From Pholiota molesta (Eukaryota > Basidiomycota > Agaricomycetes > Agaricales > Strophariaceae): 64,000 nt of DNA. Position numbers and translations under genes: made by a program. This document shows positions 33,780 to 44,040 of this stretch, piece after piece. Numbering within the stretch: the first letter of the stretch is position 1; every line of letters begins with the position of its first letter. The stretch lies in contig JACGCK010000213.1 in assembly GCA_014925825.1 (NCBI GenBank), positions 1-64,000 of the forward strand, given 5' to 3'. Under the pieces are notes generated by a model. That model saw only the letters and a list, made by a program, of their open reading frames with translations, did no database searches and was not told the origin of the DNA.

Positions 33780-34230
33780 CGATTGGGAGAGGCTCTACCG
33801 GGCTTGAGTTGGGCTTGAGCTTTCCTTAAGCTTGGAGCTACCGTCAGCTGAGGTCGAGCGTGAGAGGGTTGCATTGATCTCCTCGTTGTCGTGCTAGAGA
33901 AGGGTGCTGAGATCGGTACGCCGCTTGCTTTGTCCTCACGCATACTCTCTTTCTCTCATACCTACGCGCACGCTGCCCTCCGTCCCTCATCCGCCGCAAA
34001 TGGGAAACTAGGTCACTACATCGTCTCATTGTCCGCGCTAGCTGCTGGCCACGAGTTGGCGCGAGTAGCGCAGGAGAAGATTTCGGCGTCGGAATCTGAT
34101 TTGTGCTGGCATCTCAAGTGCTCAAGCTGGCTGCTCGGAGAGCGTTCATATGGTAATGGGCGGGTGTACCGTATGAATGCCGCGCTCGCTGTGTCATTGG
34201 GGTGCATCGGTATTCGACGTGCGAGGAGTA
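33780..34230 (+). pseudogene. ETF-QO relic
   Basis: VLEKGAEIG at about 33889-33917 is identical to the functional sequence. LSSRILSFSHTY, then GHYIVSLSALA (for GNYIVSLSAF), ARVAQEK, and GNGRVYRMNAALAVSLGCI (for GGGWVYHMDGGLVSLGLVV) follow. Large internal parts are deleted, so several segments of one gene are strung together in about 400 bp. Confidence 0.65.
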
Positions 34231-34589
34231 TTGTGAGTTCCGCGAACGTCAAGCTTCTAGGGGCTGCAGTTGATAATCTTGCTAGATCAGACTGATCAGC
34301 CGCTGCGGTGATGATTGTACTGGCAGCTTTAGGTTTTGCATAATTATGGGCTGATTGGAGGGAAGAGTCGTAAACCGATTCTGCGTTGACTCTCACAAAA
34401 ACTGGAATATGAGAATTACGTTAGAATCAGTAATCAGAATCGTCATCAGAACCATGATTCATCCCAGAAGCACCCAGAATCGCTCACTCTGGTCTACCAC
34501 GGAACTGCCTCTCGAGCTGGTTATGCACTCGAGGACCTGATAAGATCAACTGATCGTTTTGATCCAACATTCAACATTGAACAAAAGCC

Positions 34590-34930
34590 TAAAGGCAGAA
34601 TTGTAGTGCATCAATATCAGTCACCGGAGTAAGGCCACCATCATTCGATGGACGGTTGGAAGGCAGCACTGTTGCTCCCATCCCAACGGCATGTAACTTC
34701 ATTGCACTCCAGCAAAGCGCGCATGCGCCTTTGCGATTTGCCCTCCGTCAACCCCAGAGCCACGAGATCAGCATCATAAAGCTCAAGATAAAGGTCGTAC
34801 TGCCGATGAGTGACCAAGTGAATGGCTACCGAATACTATAAATACAATCTAGGTTTGCAAGATCATTGCCAGCGGTGATGATCATCGAGGCAGCTTCGCA
34901 CACTCGTTCATTTGTAAAGAGCATGTCTTA
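34590..34930 (+). repeat. segmental duplication, copy a (pair at 38090-38430)
   Basis: Shares with 38090-38430 GTAAGGCCAC, CCCAACGGC, CCACGAGATC/ACACGAGATC, and GCCAGCGGTGATGATCAT followed by GAGGCAGCTTCGCACACTC. It lies upstream of membrane-protein gene 4 as its partner lies upstream of gene 5. The duplicated unit including the gene and the ETF-QO relics downstream is about 3.5 kb. Confidence 0.65.
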
Positions 34931-35043
34931 TTCAAGCCAATTGAGTATGTACGTTTACGATGCAATCTTTCCTCGGAGGTTCTAACTCAGGAAGTACAGT
35001 CTCTGCATCAGTTCCCAAGACAGGTTATAGGTTATTTCTCTCG

Positions 35044-35050
35044 TATATAG
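35044..35050 (+). promoter_or_regulatory. TATA box of membrane-protein gene 4
   Basis: TATATAG in TTCTCTCGTATATAGGCTCG, 84 nt before the ATG. The same motif lies at 38534, upstream of gene 5. Confidence 0.55.
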
Positions 35051-35127
35051 GCTCGTGGGAAGCTACGAAGCAACTTTCAAGATTGTTCTTGCCCTTTTTC
35101 TTGTTCTCCACTCTCAGCGGCGGAGAA

Positions 35128-36209
35128 ATGGTTGGCGTGGCTTTTATTTATCGCTACTGTGAGTCTTTGAGCTATGTATGTTAATTTTCTTTGTCGATGA
35201 AATTTTCTTCCCTGATAGACGACAACGGAGGATGTGACCATAGCTCTCCAGTAAATGCGACGTTTCCAGAGAACGGGAGCCCTGCGTAAGTTTTTCTCCT
35301 ACCTCACCACATTAGTCGCTTATAAATGGTCTTTATCGTTGAAGATTAAACGGTAACAGCGGCCAATGCCTCAGTGCACCTACTGGTACCAATTGGACCA
35401 CGTTGGAGCTTGCTGTTACCTCCGCAACATGTACGCCCATTCTAGTGCTCTCTTTATCCTGGATTAGACGATGATGAGCTTTGCATTTGCACAGCTGGGT
35501 CTCAGCTGATAATGTTCTGCGGTGGTAACTGCACCGGCACGGGGAGTGTGCAGCAGAACGGGGATGTGTGTGCTGGGGCCCCTTCCGGGTACGTTTTACG
35601 TGAGATTTGCGTGGGATGGTGCTGGACGCATTTGCTGACGGCGTAGATTTTGGCAGATGCACGGTTGGATCCTTCTTCGTGATATCTTCTGATCCAGCAG
35701 CGGGGGGACAAGCTACTACCACGACGGTCGCAGGAACTGTAACTGTACTGGCAACTTCCACGATAAGCGGCGGGGCTTCCGCTCAACCGCAAGTAACTAC
35801 AGTGGCAACTTCTACGATAAGCGCTGGACCTTCCACTCAACCGCAAGTAACTACAGTGGCAACTTCCACGATAAGCGGCGGACCTTCCGCTCAACCACAA
35901 GTAAGTACTAAGCGCCAAAATGGTTCTAAAGTTTGGGAGATTGTAGCAGGCGTATTGTTGGCAGTGACGGCTGTGTGTTTCCTAATCCTCACTGCGTACT
36001 GTTGGAGACGACGGCGGAATGCGAAGGTGAAGACGGACATGATACCTCTAGGTACGCTCGCGCTCGATGCTTCCTACGCACCGCACACCGCGTGTTGTGT
36101 TTTCGAGTATTTCGCTGAGTGCGCGTTAGTAGGCGGGGTTAGGGCGCACGCTTTTGAGGACGGCGCTGATTTCGGTTCTGGCCGAAACGGAGATATCTTA
36201 TTAGGCTAG
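35128..36209 (+). CDS. six-cysteine single-pass membrane protein 4 with repeated stalk (intact)
   Basis: Five exons: 35128-35158, 35219-35285, 35345-35430, 35495-35588 and 35657-36209. They total 831 nt, giving 276 aa. The ectodomain is YRYYDNGGCDHSSPVNATFP, GQCLSAPTGTNWTTLEL, QLIMFCGGNCTGTGSVQQNG, VCAGAPSGCTVGSFFV. The stalk holds three near-perfect 17-residue repeats of the type TVATSTISGGPSAQPQV. The helix is EIVAGVLLAVTAVCFLILTA, followed by YCWRRRRNAKVK. The cytosolic end differs from copies 1 and 3; a further intron at about 36057 is possible, which would change the last 50 residues. Signal-like residues (FLPFFLFSTLSG) lie in frame before the ATG, and the frame is open back to an ATG at 34960, but that lies upstream of the TATA box. 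Confidence 0.7.
35743..35898 (+). repeat. three tandem 51-bp repeats in the stalk of gene 4
   Basis: Each unit contains GCAACTTC-ACGATAAGCG and ACTCAACC/GCTCAACC-CAAGTA. The units differ at only a few positions and stay in frame, coding Ser/Thr/Pro-rich stalk. The sister gene at 38.6 kb has a single degenerate unit, so stalk length varies by unit gain or loss. Confidence 0.8.
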
Positions 36210-36589
36210 GACGGTGGGGTGGTGAATCTCACCAATCGGAAATTGATGGGGAGACGCTCCTTGAGCTGGTTCCAAAGGGTGTGCGCTAGTGGACGCCTTG
36301 GTTGTGGGGTGCGTTTTTCCTATTTTATATACCGGATAATTGATTCCGACTTCTCAGGCTTACTTCAGTTCTCAATATTTCGCCTTACTGTAAAATGCTT
36401 TGTTCATAGATGAGGCTCATAAATTCTAACCAGATGTAGCTCATGTTCAAATTCTATTTGCAGTCTGCACGCTGGGATCGTTGAAGATGGCATGAGAGAG
36501 CCTCAGAGGAAACAGGGGTATTCTAAATTCTTACAGTGTACACGACACGACCCGGGAATCACGTGGTGCTGTCAACGATGTTGGACGAT

Positions 36590-37990
36590 GTTCCGTCTTC
36601 TGCACTCTCCACAATCTGCCACCCCATCTTCTGCCCTGGCGGCCTACGCATTCCCTCTCCTCTCCACGCGTTATTATGCATTCCTTTGTAGCTATCTCTC
36701 TACATGGGAACGGTCCTCTCACCTCGCACCTGTCGATCATGGAGAAGACGAAGTCGACGCGTATTGTGCTGAAGCAGCCCAGCCGGTTCGAGTGCGGCTC
36801 TCCCGTCTGAAGCAGGGAGGACCTGGGATGGTTCGTCGATCTGCGTTGTCGTGCTGGAGAAGGGACTAGGCTCGGTATGTTGCCTTTGAATCTTGCTGTG
36901 CTCTCAACCCCGCTCAGCGTTCGAAAATAGCATCGCACTCCCATTTTGAAGCTTTCATTGGTTTACGCGCCTGTATGAGCTGCTGTCAAACGATGCCCGG
37001 TTGTTGTATCTTCTCTTTCCCTTCGATTGGGCGCAAAACGGAATGAGGCTTCGAATTTTCGTCTCGTCTGATTCGTGTATTTTTCGGAGAAGGCGCCTAT
37101 CGTCCAGGGCTTCAGAACACGAAGTGATGCCGTCCATCTGCGTCGTGGAACTCGAGGAGGGCGCGGAGACCTGTACGTCCCCATCGTATCACGTTCGTCT
37201 GTCCAATCCTCACCACCTTTGGAATAGGTGTCATCGAGCCGTCAATTTCACCCGTTCGCGCAGCTCGCACTTCCCTTTCACATGCTCTTCCAAAGTTCCA
37301 CCTTCTGCCTTGGCGGCCTATGCGTCCCTCCCCTCTCAAATTCGCTCCGCTATGCATTTCTCTACCGCTATCCATTCCAAATGGGCCTCCCAACTTCGCC
37401 ACCGTCAATCAGGCAGAAGACGACGTCGACGCCTATTTCGTTGGAGCAGCCCCGCCAGTTTGATTCCGTCTATCCCAGATGAAGCACCGCTGGCGCGAGA
37501 AGGTCGTAGTGCTAGAAATGGCTTTTCGTTCGGGAATAGCGCCGTCTCTTGGACTCGAGCTTCGGCTGGTCGATGCGTCTACATGGGTTGCTCTCCGATT
37601 GGTAGGCGATGCCCGATCCTTCGCCCGCCTTACCAGGGCTGCCTTCACAATACCGAACCCCATACACCAAAGGAAGGAAATAGAGGCAAGTACCCTGTTT
37701 CTCTGTCCACATTATGTTCTGGCTGACGAGTGTCGCAGAAGATGGCTAAAGTTTCGAGCGTTCAGGCGCGCAGCTGGACGCGCTATGTATGGCAGTGAGA
37801 TGCGTGTCCTTTTATGGAAGTGAATAGATAGAACATCCTGGATATGCGCGTCGAAACTCGACGGAATCAGAACTCGGCGATGAGGGGCGCTGCGCCTGTG
37901 AAACCATCGTTGAGCTCGACGTAGGTAACTACATCGTCTCATTATCCGCTTTGCCATCCACGATTGCGGGATGGCCGATGCGGCCAGCAT
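36590..37990 (+). pseudogene. several ETF-QO N-terminal relics in tandem
   Basis: Relic a (36590-36890): GEDEVDAYCAEAAQPVRVRL then SRLKQ, and CVVVLEKG-like codons. Relic b (37120-37290): SICVVELEEGAETCTSP, then VIEP and HPFAQLALPFHMLF (for HPLTQPALSSRMLF). Relic c (37300-37560): AEDDVDAYFVGAAPPV and MKHRWREKVVVLEMAF. Relic d (37920-37990): NYIVSLSALPSTIAGW for NYIVSLSAFTRWLAG. All are interrupted by stops and frame changes. Glycines of the FAD motif have become Ala or Glu in the same way in relics a and c, which suggests that these copies descend from an already dead copy. Confidence 0.6.
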
Positions 37991-38089
37991 ATCATTTTGA
38001 TTCTGCACGACTGGCCTATCCCGCATCACTGTTCCTCTTCCTAACAATTGTTCAACAGCAGTCTGAGTATCATAGAAGCGTATATAGTG

Positions 38090-38430
38090 AGCCTCTTGAT
38101 GCGTGTATCAGTATCTGTTGCCGTAGTAAGGCCACTATCAATCGATGAACAGCTGAAATCAGTACTTCGTCTTCCATATGAAAAAACATTGCTCCTACCC
38201 CAACGGCCTCGGTTGCTAGTAACTGTGTTGTGGTATGCAGCATAGCGCCCATGCGTTTTTGGAACTTCATTTCCGTCAACCCAAGGACACGAGATCCGCA
38301 TTATTAAATACAAAATTCAAAATTGAGGACGTGCCACCAATCTAACTTTGCAAGATCAGTGCCAGCGGTGATGATCATGGAGGCAGCTTCGCACACTCAT
38401 TCATTTACCAAGAGCGTGTCTTACTCAGGC
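38090..38430 (+). repeat. segmental duplication, copy b (pair at 34590-34930)
   Basis: Partner of the block at 34.6 kb: GTAAGGCCAC, CCCCAACGGCC, ACACGAGATCCGCAT and GCCAGCGGTGATGATCATGG are shared in the same order, with indels in between. Confidence 0.65.
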
Positions 38431-38533
38431 CCGTTCAATGCATTTACAACGCGATCTTTCTTCGGTCATCCTAGCCCTGCAAGCATAGGCTTTCCATCAG
38501 TTTCGAAGGAAAGCTTACACCTTATCCCGTTCG

Positions 38534-38540
38534 TATATAG
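38534..38540 (+). promoter_or_regulatory. TATA box of membrane-protein gene 5
   Basis: TATATAG in GTTCGTATATAGGCTCGT, 75 nt before the ATG at 38609 and equivalent to 35044. Confidence 0.55.
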
Positions 38541-38608
38541 GCTCGTCGGATGCTAGGAAGCTATCCTCAAGATTCTTCACGCTGTTCGCCACTCTCCGCT
38601 GCTGAGCA

Positions 38609-39495
38609 ATGGCTGGCGTGGCTTTTATTTATCGCTACTGTGAGTCTTAGAACTATGTTGATTTTCTGTCGATGCCATTTTCGTCCCTGATAGATAACAA
38701 CGGGGGATGTGACCATAGCTCTCCAGCGAATGATACGTTCCCAGCGAATGAGCTCGACCCGTGAGAATTTTTCCTACCTCAAGACATTCGTCGTTTCTGA
38801 ATTGCTTTTAATTCTGTTAAAGATTGTCTGCTGGGAGCGGCCAATGCCTCAGTCCACCTACTGGTACCAATTGGACCACGGTTGAGTTTAATGTGAACGC
38901 TTCCGCCGTACCATGTAAGCGCATCCTAGCGTTCATATTTTAACCTAAGTCATATACGATGATAAGAATTGCACAGCTGTGTCGGAGCTCATCATGTTCT
39001 GCGGTAGTAATTGCAATGGCACGGGAAATGTCCAACAGCTAGGGGATGCGTGCGTCGGAGCTCCTTCCGGGTGAGTTTCTTCTGAGATTGATGCATTGCA
39101 CTTCCATTGATGTTGTAGATTTCGAAAGCTGTAATGTCGGATCGTTCTTCGTGCTATCAAATCCTGATTCAGCAACGGCGGGACAAGCCACTACAACGGT
39201 TGCGGTCCCAAACCCTGTGACTGTATTGTCAACCTCTACGCTGCAGGCCGTACCTTCCACTCAACCACAAGTAGATTCTGCGCGCCAAAAAGGTCCTAAT
39301 AATATCTGGGAGATTGTGGCAGGCATTTTGTTAGCGGTGGCAGCGGTCTGTGTCCTGATCCTCACTGCGTATTGTTGGAGACGACGCAGGTATGCGAAGT
39401 TGAAAACGGGCGGGGGTTCTTCAGGTAAGTGCACTCGATGCTTGTTACGCATCGCACACCGCGTATTTTCGAGTAGTTTGCTGAATGCGGGATAG
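38609..39495 (+). CDS. six-cysteine single-pass membrane protein 5 (intact)
   Basis: Five exons: 38609-38639, 38694-38760, 38823-38914, 38977-39070 and 39129-39495. They total 651 nt, giving 216 aa. The ectodomain is YRYYNNGGCDHSSPANDTFP, GQCLSPPTGTNWTTVEF, ELIMFCGSNCNGTGNVQQLG, ACVGAPSGCNVGSFFV. The stalk is shorter than in gene 4, with one repeat-like unit (STSTLQAVPSTQPQV). The helix is EIVAGILLAVAAVCVLILTA, followed by YCWRRRRYAKLK. The short tail may instead be completed by a downstream exon after a possible donor at 39425. An in-frame TGA lies just before the ATG, so in this copy translation cannot include the signal-like leader. Sister of gene 4 by the 3.5-kb duplication. Confidence 0.7.
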
Positions 39496-39949
39496 TAGGA
39501 GGGGTTAGAGCGCACGCTTTTGAGGACGGCGCTGATTTCGCTTCTCGTCGAAACGGAGATATCTTAGACTAAGACGGTGGGGGATCTCACCAATTGAAAC
39601 CGATAAAAAGACGCTCCTTGCGCTGGTTTCGGAGGGGGTGCGCTAGTGGATGCCTTGGTTGTGGGGTGCGTTCTCCCTACTTAACATACCGGCTTGCCAA
39701 TTAGGATAATTGATTTCGACTTCCCGGTCTAACTTTAGTTCTCAATATTTCCTATTACTACAAAATGCTTTGTTTATCATGACATTCAGACCACTTGTAA
39801 CTCATGCTCGAAATATATTTGCAGACTGCACGCTGGGGTCGTTGAAGTTGGCATGAGAGGAGACAGGGGTATTACAAGTTCTTACGCGAGGCCCGGGAAG
39901 CACGTGGTGCTTGTACACGATGTTTGACGCGATGTTCGGAATTCCCTTC

Positions 39950-40760
39950 TGAATCTTCTGCGCTCTCCACAACCTTCCACGCAATCTTCTGCCCTGGCGG
40001 CCCTCTTCTCTCAAGTACCCGTTATTACACATTCCTTCACAGCTATTGGTCTACGTGAAAATGGACCTTTCAACGCCGCGCCCGTCGATCGGGGAGAAGA
40101 CGAAGTCGATGCGTATCGTGCTGAAGCAGCCCAGCCGGTTTGAGTTCGGCTCTCCCCTCTGAAGCAGGGCAGACCTAGGATGGGTCGTCGATTCGCGTTG
40201 TTGTGCTGGAGATGGGTACGGGCCTGGTATGTTGCCTTTGAACCTTGCTGTGCTCCCAACACCGTCAGCTCAGCCTTTGAATATAGCATCGCACTCCTTT
40301 CATTGGTCCATATACCTGCATGAGCTGCTGGGAAACGATGCGCGGTTGTTGTATCTTCTCTTTCCCTTCGAATGGGCGCAAAACGGAATGAAGCTTCGAA
40401 TTTTCGTTTTGTCTGATTCGTGCAAGCGTATCAGGTTACGATGTGATAACCAAAAGGTCACTATGTTATGTTCGTTTCATACTCTTCTATGAAGCAGGCG
40501 CCTATCGTCCAGGTCTTCAGAACACAAAGGCATGTGTCTATCTGCGTCGTGGAACTAGAGAAGGACGCGGAGATCTGTACGTCCCCATCGTCTCACGTTC
40601 GTCTATCCAATCCTCACGTCCTTTGACATAGATGTCATCGAGCCCTGGGATTGGACGGACTTCTATGTGACTGGGACTCAATTCCACCCGTTCGCGCAGT
40701 TCGTACCGTCCTTTCACATACTCTTCCTATCCGGGCATCGGTAATTCGTTTTTCAAGGGT
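39950..40760 (+). pseudogene. ETF-QO N-terminal relics (duplicate of the 36.6-37.3 kb set)
   Basis: It repeats the order seen at 36.6 kb: a GEDEVDAYRAEAAQPV segment at about 40095-40140, SICVVELEKDAEICTSP at about 40540-40590, then VIEPWDWTDF and HPFAQFVPSFHILFLS at about 40640-40740. Alignment between the two sets continues through the non-coding sequence between them, so they belong to one segmental duplication. Confidence 0.6.
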
Positions 40761-40934
40761 CGTGTATCACAGACATTTTCGAATGGGAATGCAAAAAAAA
40801 AATACTGTACGTCCTCTCTACGTCCTTCTATTACTCCAGGTTCGAGGTCAACATCTCTATTACTGACGACGCTACCTATTACTTGCCTTCTGTAGGATAC
40901 GTTTACGAACTACGACGATACTCGCCCGCACGGC

Positions 40935-41085
40935 GGAGGCCGACCGAGACAGTACCCACTGTTCCAGCCTCCGGTGTCGACAGATTTGCTGACGAGCGTG
41001 GCGCCGATGGGACGAATCACACTGCACGTCGTGGTCATGCGCAGGTACGTTCCGGGGCTGTATTCTCATTCCAATTTCATGACTG
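40935..41085 (+). pseudogene. ETF-QO C-terminal relic
   Basis: YPLFQPPVSTDLLTSVAPMG then RITLHVVVMRRYVPGLYSHS corresponds to YPPFQPPLSTDLLTSVALTG and HLRVVSTRKYVEGLYSQS. It is open but only about 45 codons long; the cluster-binding motif is missing. Confidence 0.65.
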
Positions 41086-41554
41086 CGTCGCAATCTGTGG
41101 GCGAGATCGAGTCCGAACGCGGTGTATATGTGGGGTTATATGTCCGCGCACGCGATGGATGAAGCGTGATGGGGTTGGCCTGGGCACCCCTGTTTCGATG
41201 CGTTCGTTATCGTTGTGGGTTGAAAATGATGGCGAGGTCGTTACGTGGAGCTGACCGCAGCTTGTTTTTATGCTGCCTTGGTACTTCGAATGAATTTCGC
41301 ATTCTTGTTGCTCGGTACAGTCGCAGTCGACTCGATACTTGGGGCTTATTTGGATGTAAATTCGATTCATTTGAATAATATATTATTTTGTCTTTTGTTT
41401 TACAACTCGAGAGAGCGCATTGCAAAAAAAGAGAATGAGGTATTGGTAGCACGTTCCCATCTGAACCTGGCAATGTTTGATTACAGGGGAAAGAGGCAGT
41501 TATTTAGATAGATGCTATCATCGCATCATATATAGCTAGGGCCACTATTGGAGA

Positions 41555-43530
41555 TTAGATAGGATACGTACTCAAGACAAAGCTGACATTGTTATCGTTC
41601 TACAAGAAAAAATGTCAGCGATGCAAATACAAAAATCGAGACATAAAGCCAGGGAAAAACCCAAATAAGTACGCAGCTTGAAGCCTACCCATATAGATAT
41701 GCCCACGTAAAGAAAGTGGGGAACGTACGTTTACACCGATGATTCCATCAGCGTAGAGAATGTATCCTCCGCAAGCATCGAGTTTTAGTGTGGATCGCAC
41801 ACACGGAAGATGCGTCTCGACGTCGTCAAGGAAGAGTGGCACGTCCTCCGTGCGTATCACACTGGATGGCAACAAGTGCCCAGGTGTCCCAATTGCAGAT
41901 GCAGCTGCAGGAGCACCCAGAATGCCCTGGACAGACAACACCGCTGCCAGGGAGAAATCAAAGACATCGACGGCGTAGGGGGCCGCCAAAACGGCGCGTT
42001 GGCCATAGGCGGATCTGCACACGAAACACATGATGTGAGCACCGCAAGTATCCTCAACATCCAAGAACTAGGTATATCCACCTTCGCCAGTGCGACACAT
42101 ATTGCCTAGGTAAAAAAAGGGCCACTCGTGTATTCGGCGGGCCCCATTCCGCCCAGGGAATATCCAGTGGCACATGCTCCTGGACCGTACGCGCGTGGCG
42201 AGCGTACTTTAGGAGCACGCGCTGGTGCAGGAACACATTCACATAATGAGGTCGTGCTCTCCCCGAATCTGGGTGTATGTACTGCACGGTAAGCATGTGT
42301 AGGCGGTGATCGTCGTGTACCGTGAACGGTGTATAAGGGTGGAGGTTTGCCTCAATCGGGCCAGCATGGGTGTGGATCCTGTCAATAGCGACACCGTACG
42401 CGGTAGGTGGAAGGTGGAGCGATGCGAGGTGGATGGCTTGGTTGGGGGCCGCGTGGGATCGTACTAGCTTGTATAGCTGGATCACCCCGCATTTGGCCGC
42501 TGTTATTACGAAAAAGTATGTGGTATCGAGAAGCACGAAGTCATATTCCAAAGGAGGAGGAGGGGGATCGAAAGATGTAGAGGTGTCCTGTATTGTTTGA
42601 TGTGAAATATATTACAAAATAGCATAATATTCGTGCGCACCAATAGTAGATCCGAGGTAGTCCAGTCCCATACCAATGCTCGCGCCTCCCCTCCAGCATT
42701 GTGACTGTGGAAACGGAAATGAACGGCAACGACGCCGTATGCAATTTGTAGAACGGCAGTGGTGTAAGTATTTGCGCGGTCATGTTTCGGAACGACCATC
42801 AACTGCAAGGGGCTTTGCTGCGCCTGCGGATGAATGGCATTGGTAGATATAGCGTGAATGTGAATGCGGATGATACGCGTGGCGGTCATTGATGGTGGGC
42901 TATGGACGGTTAATCTCAAAGTTGCTGAACTACAAGGTAATCCACAGTACTCACGTCCCGTCATCCTCCAAAAACACTATCAAATCCTGTGTCGGATCCA
43001 TCGTGAACTCCGCAACCGAGATTCCCCTCAAGGGTCGTCGCAGTGTACGTCCATCAGCATGGCTGGCGGTAGGTAGCCATATAACTTCAAAGTGATCACT
43101 GCCTACAGTAGCGAAAGCCCCTCCAGCGAGCTCGCAGACCTCGCAATACGGCTGCGTCTGCACAGTAAGAGGCCCTTTCGTCTCGAGTGCAAGCCACGCC
43201 CGCCGTCGGCGCGTAAGGTACGCGATGAGGTCTGTATGGCTGAGTGTTGTCCCCGCATCTTTAAGGCCGTCTAGATGCAGCTGAACAGTACATGCCAAGA
43301 AAGAGGAACTTTTGAGGGTCTCGTAGAAGGACGTACATGTCTGTGGGATGCTGGGTTGTTAGCCTTTCCCCAGAGGATCATAGCGATGTACATGATCTCA
43401 CCATCGCACAGCGGATGAGCGAAACAGCGTCGAGATGGGAAAGAATTTGAATGTGTAGCTCTTGCGGTAAATCGCAGAAATCGTGCATCGTGGATGTTGT
43501 GGTAGATATCATAACATGAGATTCATTCAT
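41555..43530 (-). CDS. F-box domain protein (intact)
   Basis: Exons: 43530-43402, 43340-42955, about 42914-42641, 42587-42082, 42014-41729 and 41599-41555. With the second intron ending at 42915 the total is 1626 nt, 541 aa. The F-box is DLPQELHIQILSHLDAVSLI then RCAMTCTSFYETL. The body is the beta-propeller-like region common in mushroom F-box proteins: ELAGGAFATVGSDHFEVIWL, EFTMDPTQDLIVFLEDDG, VLQIAYGVVAVHFRFHSH, VWDWTTSDLLL, TTYFFVITAAKCGVIQLYKL, PFTVHDDHRLHMLTVQYI, VPLDIPWAEWGP, VIRTEDVPLFLDDVETHLP. It probably acts as a substrate receptor of an SCF ubiquitin ligase (family inference). The acceptor of intron 2 is uncertain (intron of 25 or 40 nt, both in frame). It is unrelated in sequence to the LRR-like F-box cluster at 4-9 kb. 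Confidence 0.82.
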
Positions 43531-44040
43531 TGTAAGAATTTATATCATTTTCTCCCACACACGCTCCTGGGGCCTGCTGTCAGAATACGAATACAGTCAC
43601 GTAGATTATGGGGACTTTTAATCAACAAGCCCACCCGCCCGTGTTGCGCGAGATACTAACCATCAATTGCGTCCCTTTGCATGATTACATGACGTGGGAC
43701 TCCTACTCCATAAGAAAAAATTGCTCATGTTTGGGTGCGTGGGCGCGTCGCAAAATACGCAGATACGGCGGAGCGCCCACTTCCAGTTCTAAAGATACAT
43801 GTTTCGCTCACGCTGTACATACCCATCCTGTGACGCCCACATCTATATCTCTCTCACGTAGACGGGGAACGCGCACATGCACTTCGGTCCACCGAAGTTC
43901 TACCCTTCATCACGAAGACCCACTGCTGGATGCGCGCGACGATCTTGTGCGGATTGGACTTGGTGTGGCTGCGGGAGACGTCGATGGGGTCGAATGTTGG
44001 CACAGTCAGGCTCGTGCGAGGGTGGGTATGGGGACCGCTT
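43531..44040. other. intergenic, nothing recognised
   Basis: Upstream region of the F-box gene. Frames crossing 43.6-44.2 kb on the plus strand are shadows of the SDR relic. No promoter element stands out. Confidence 0.4.
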
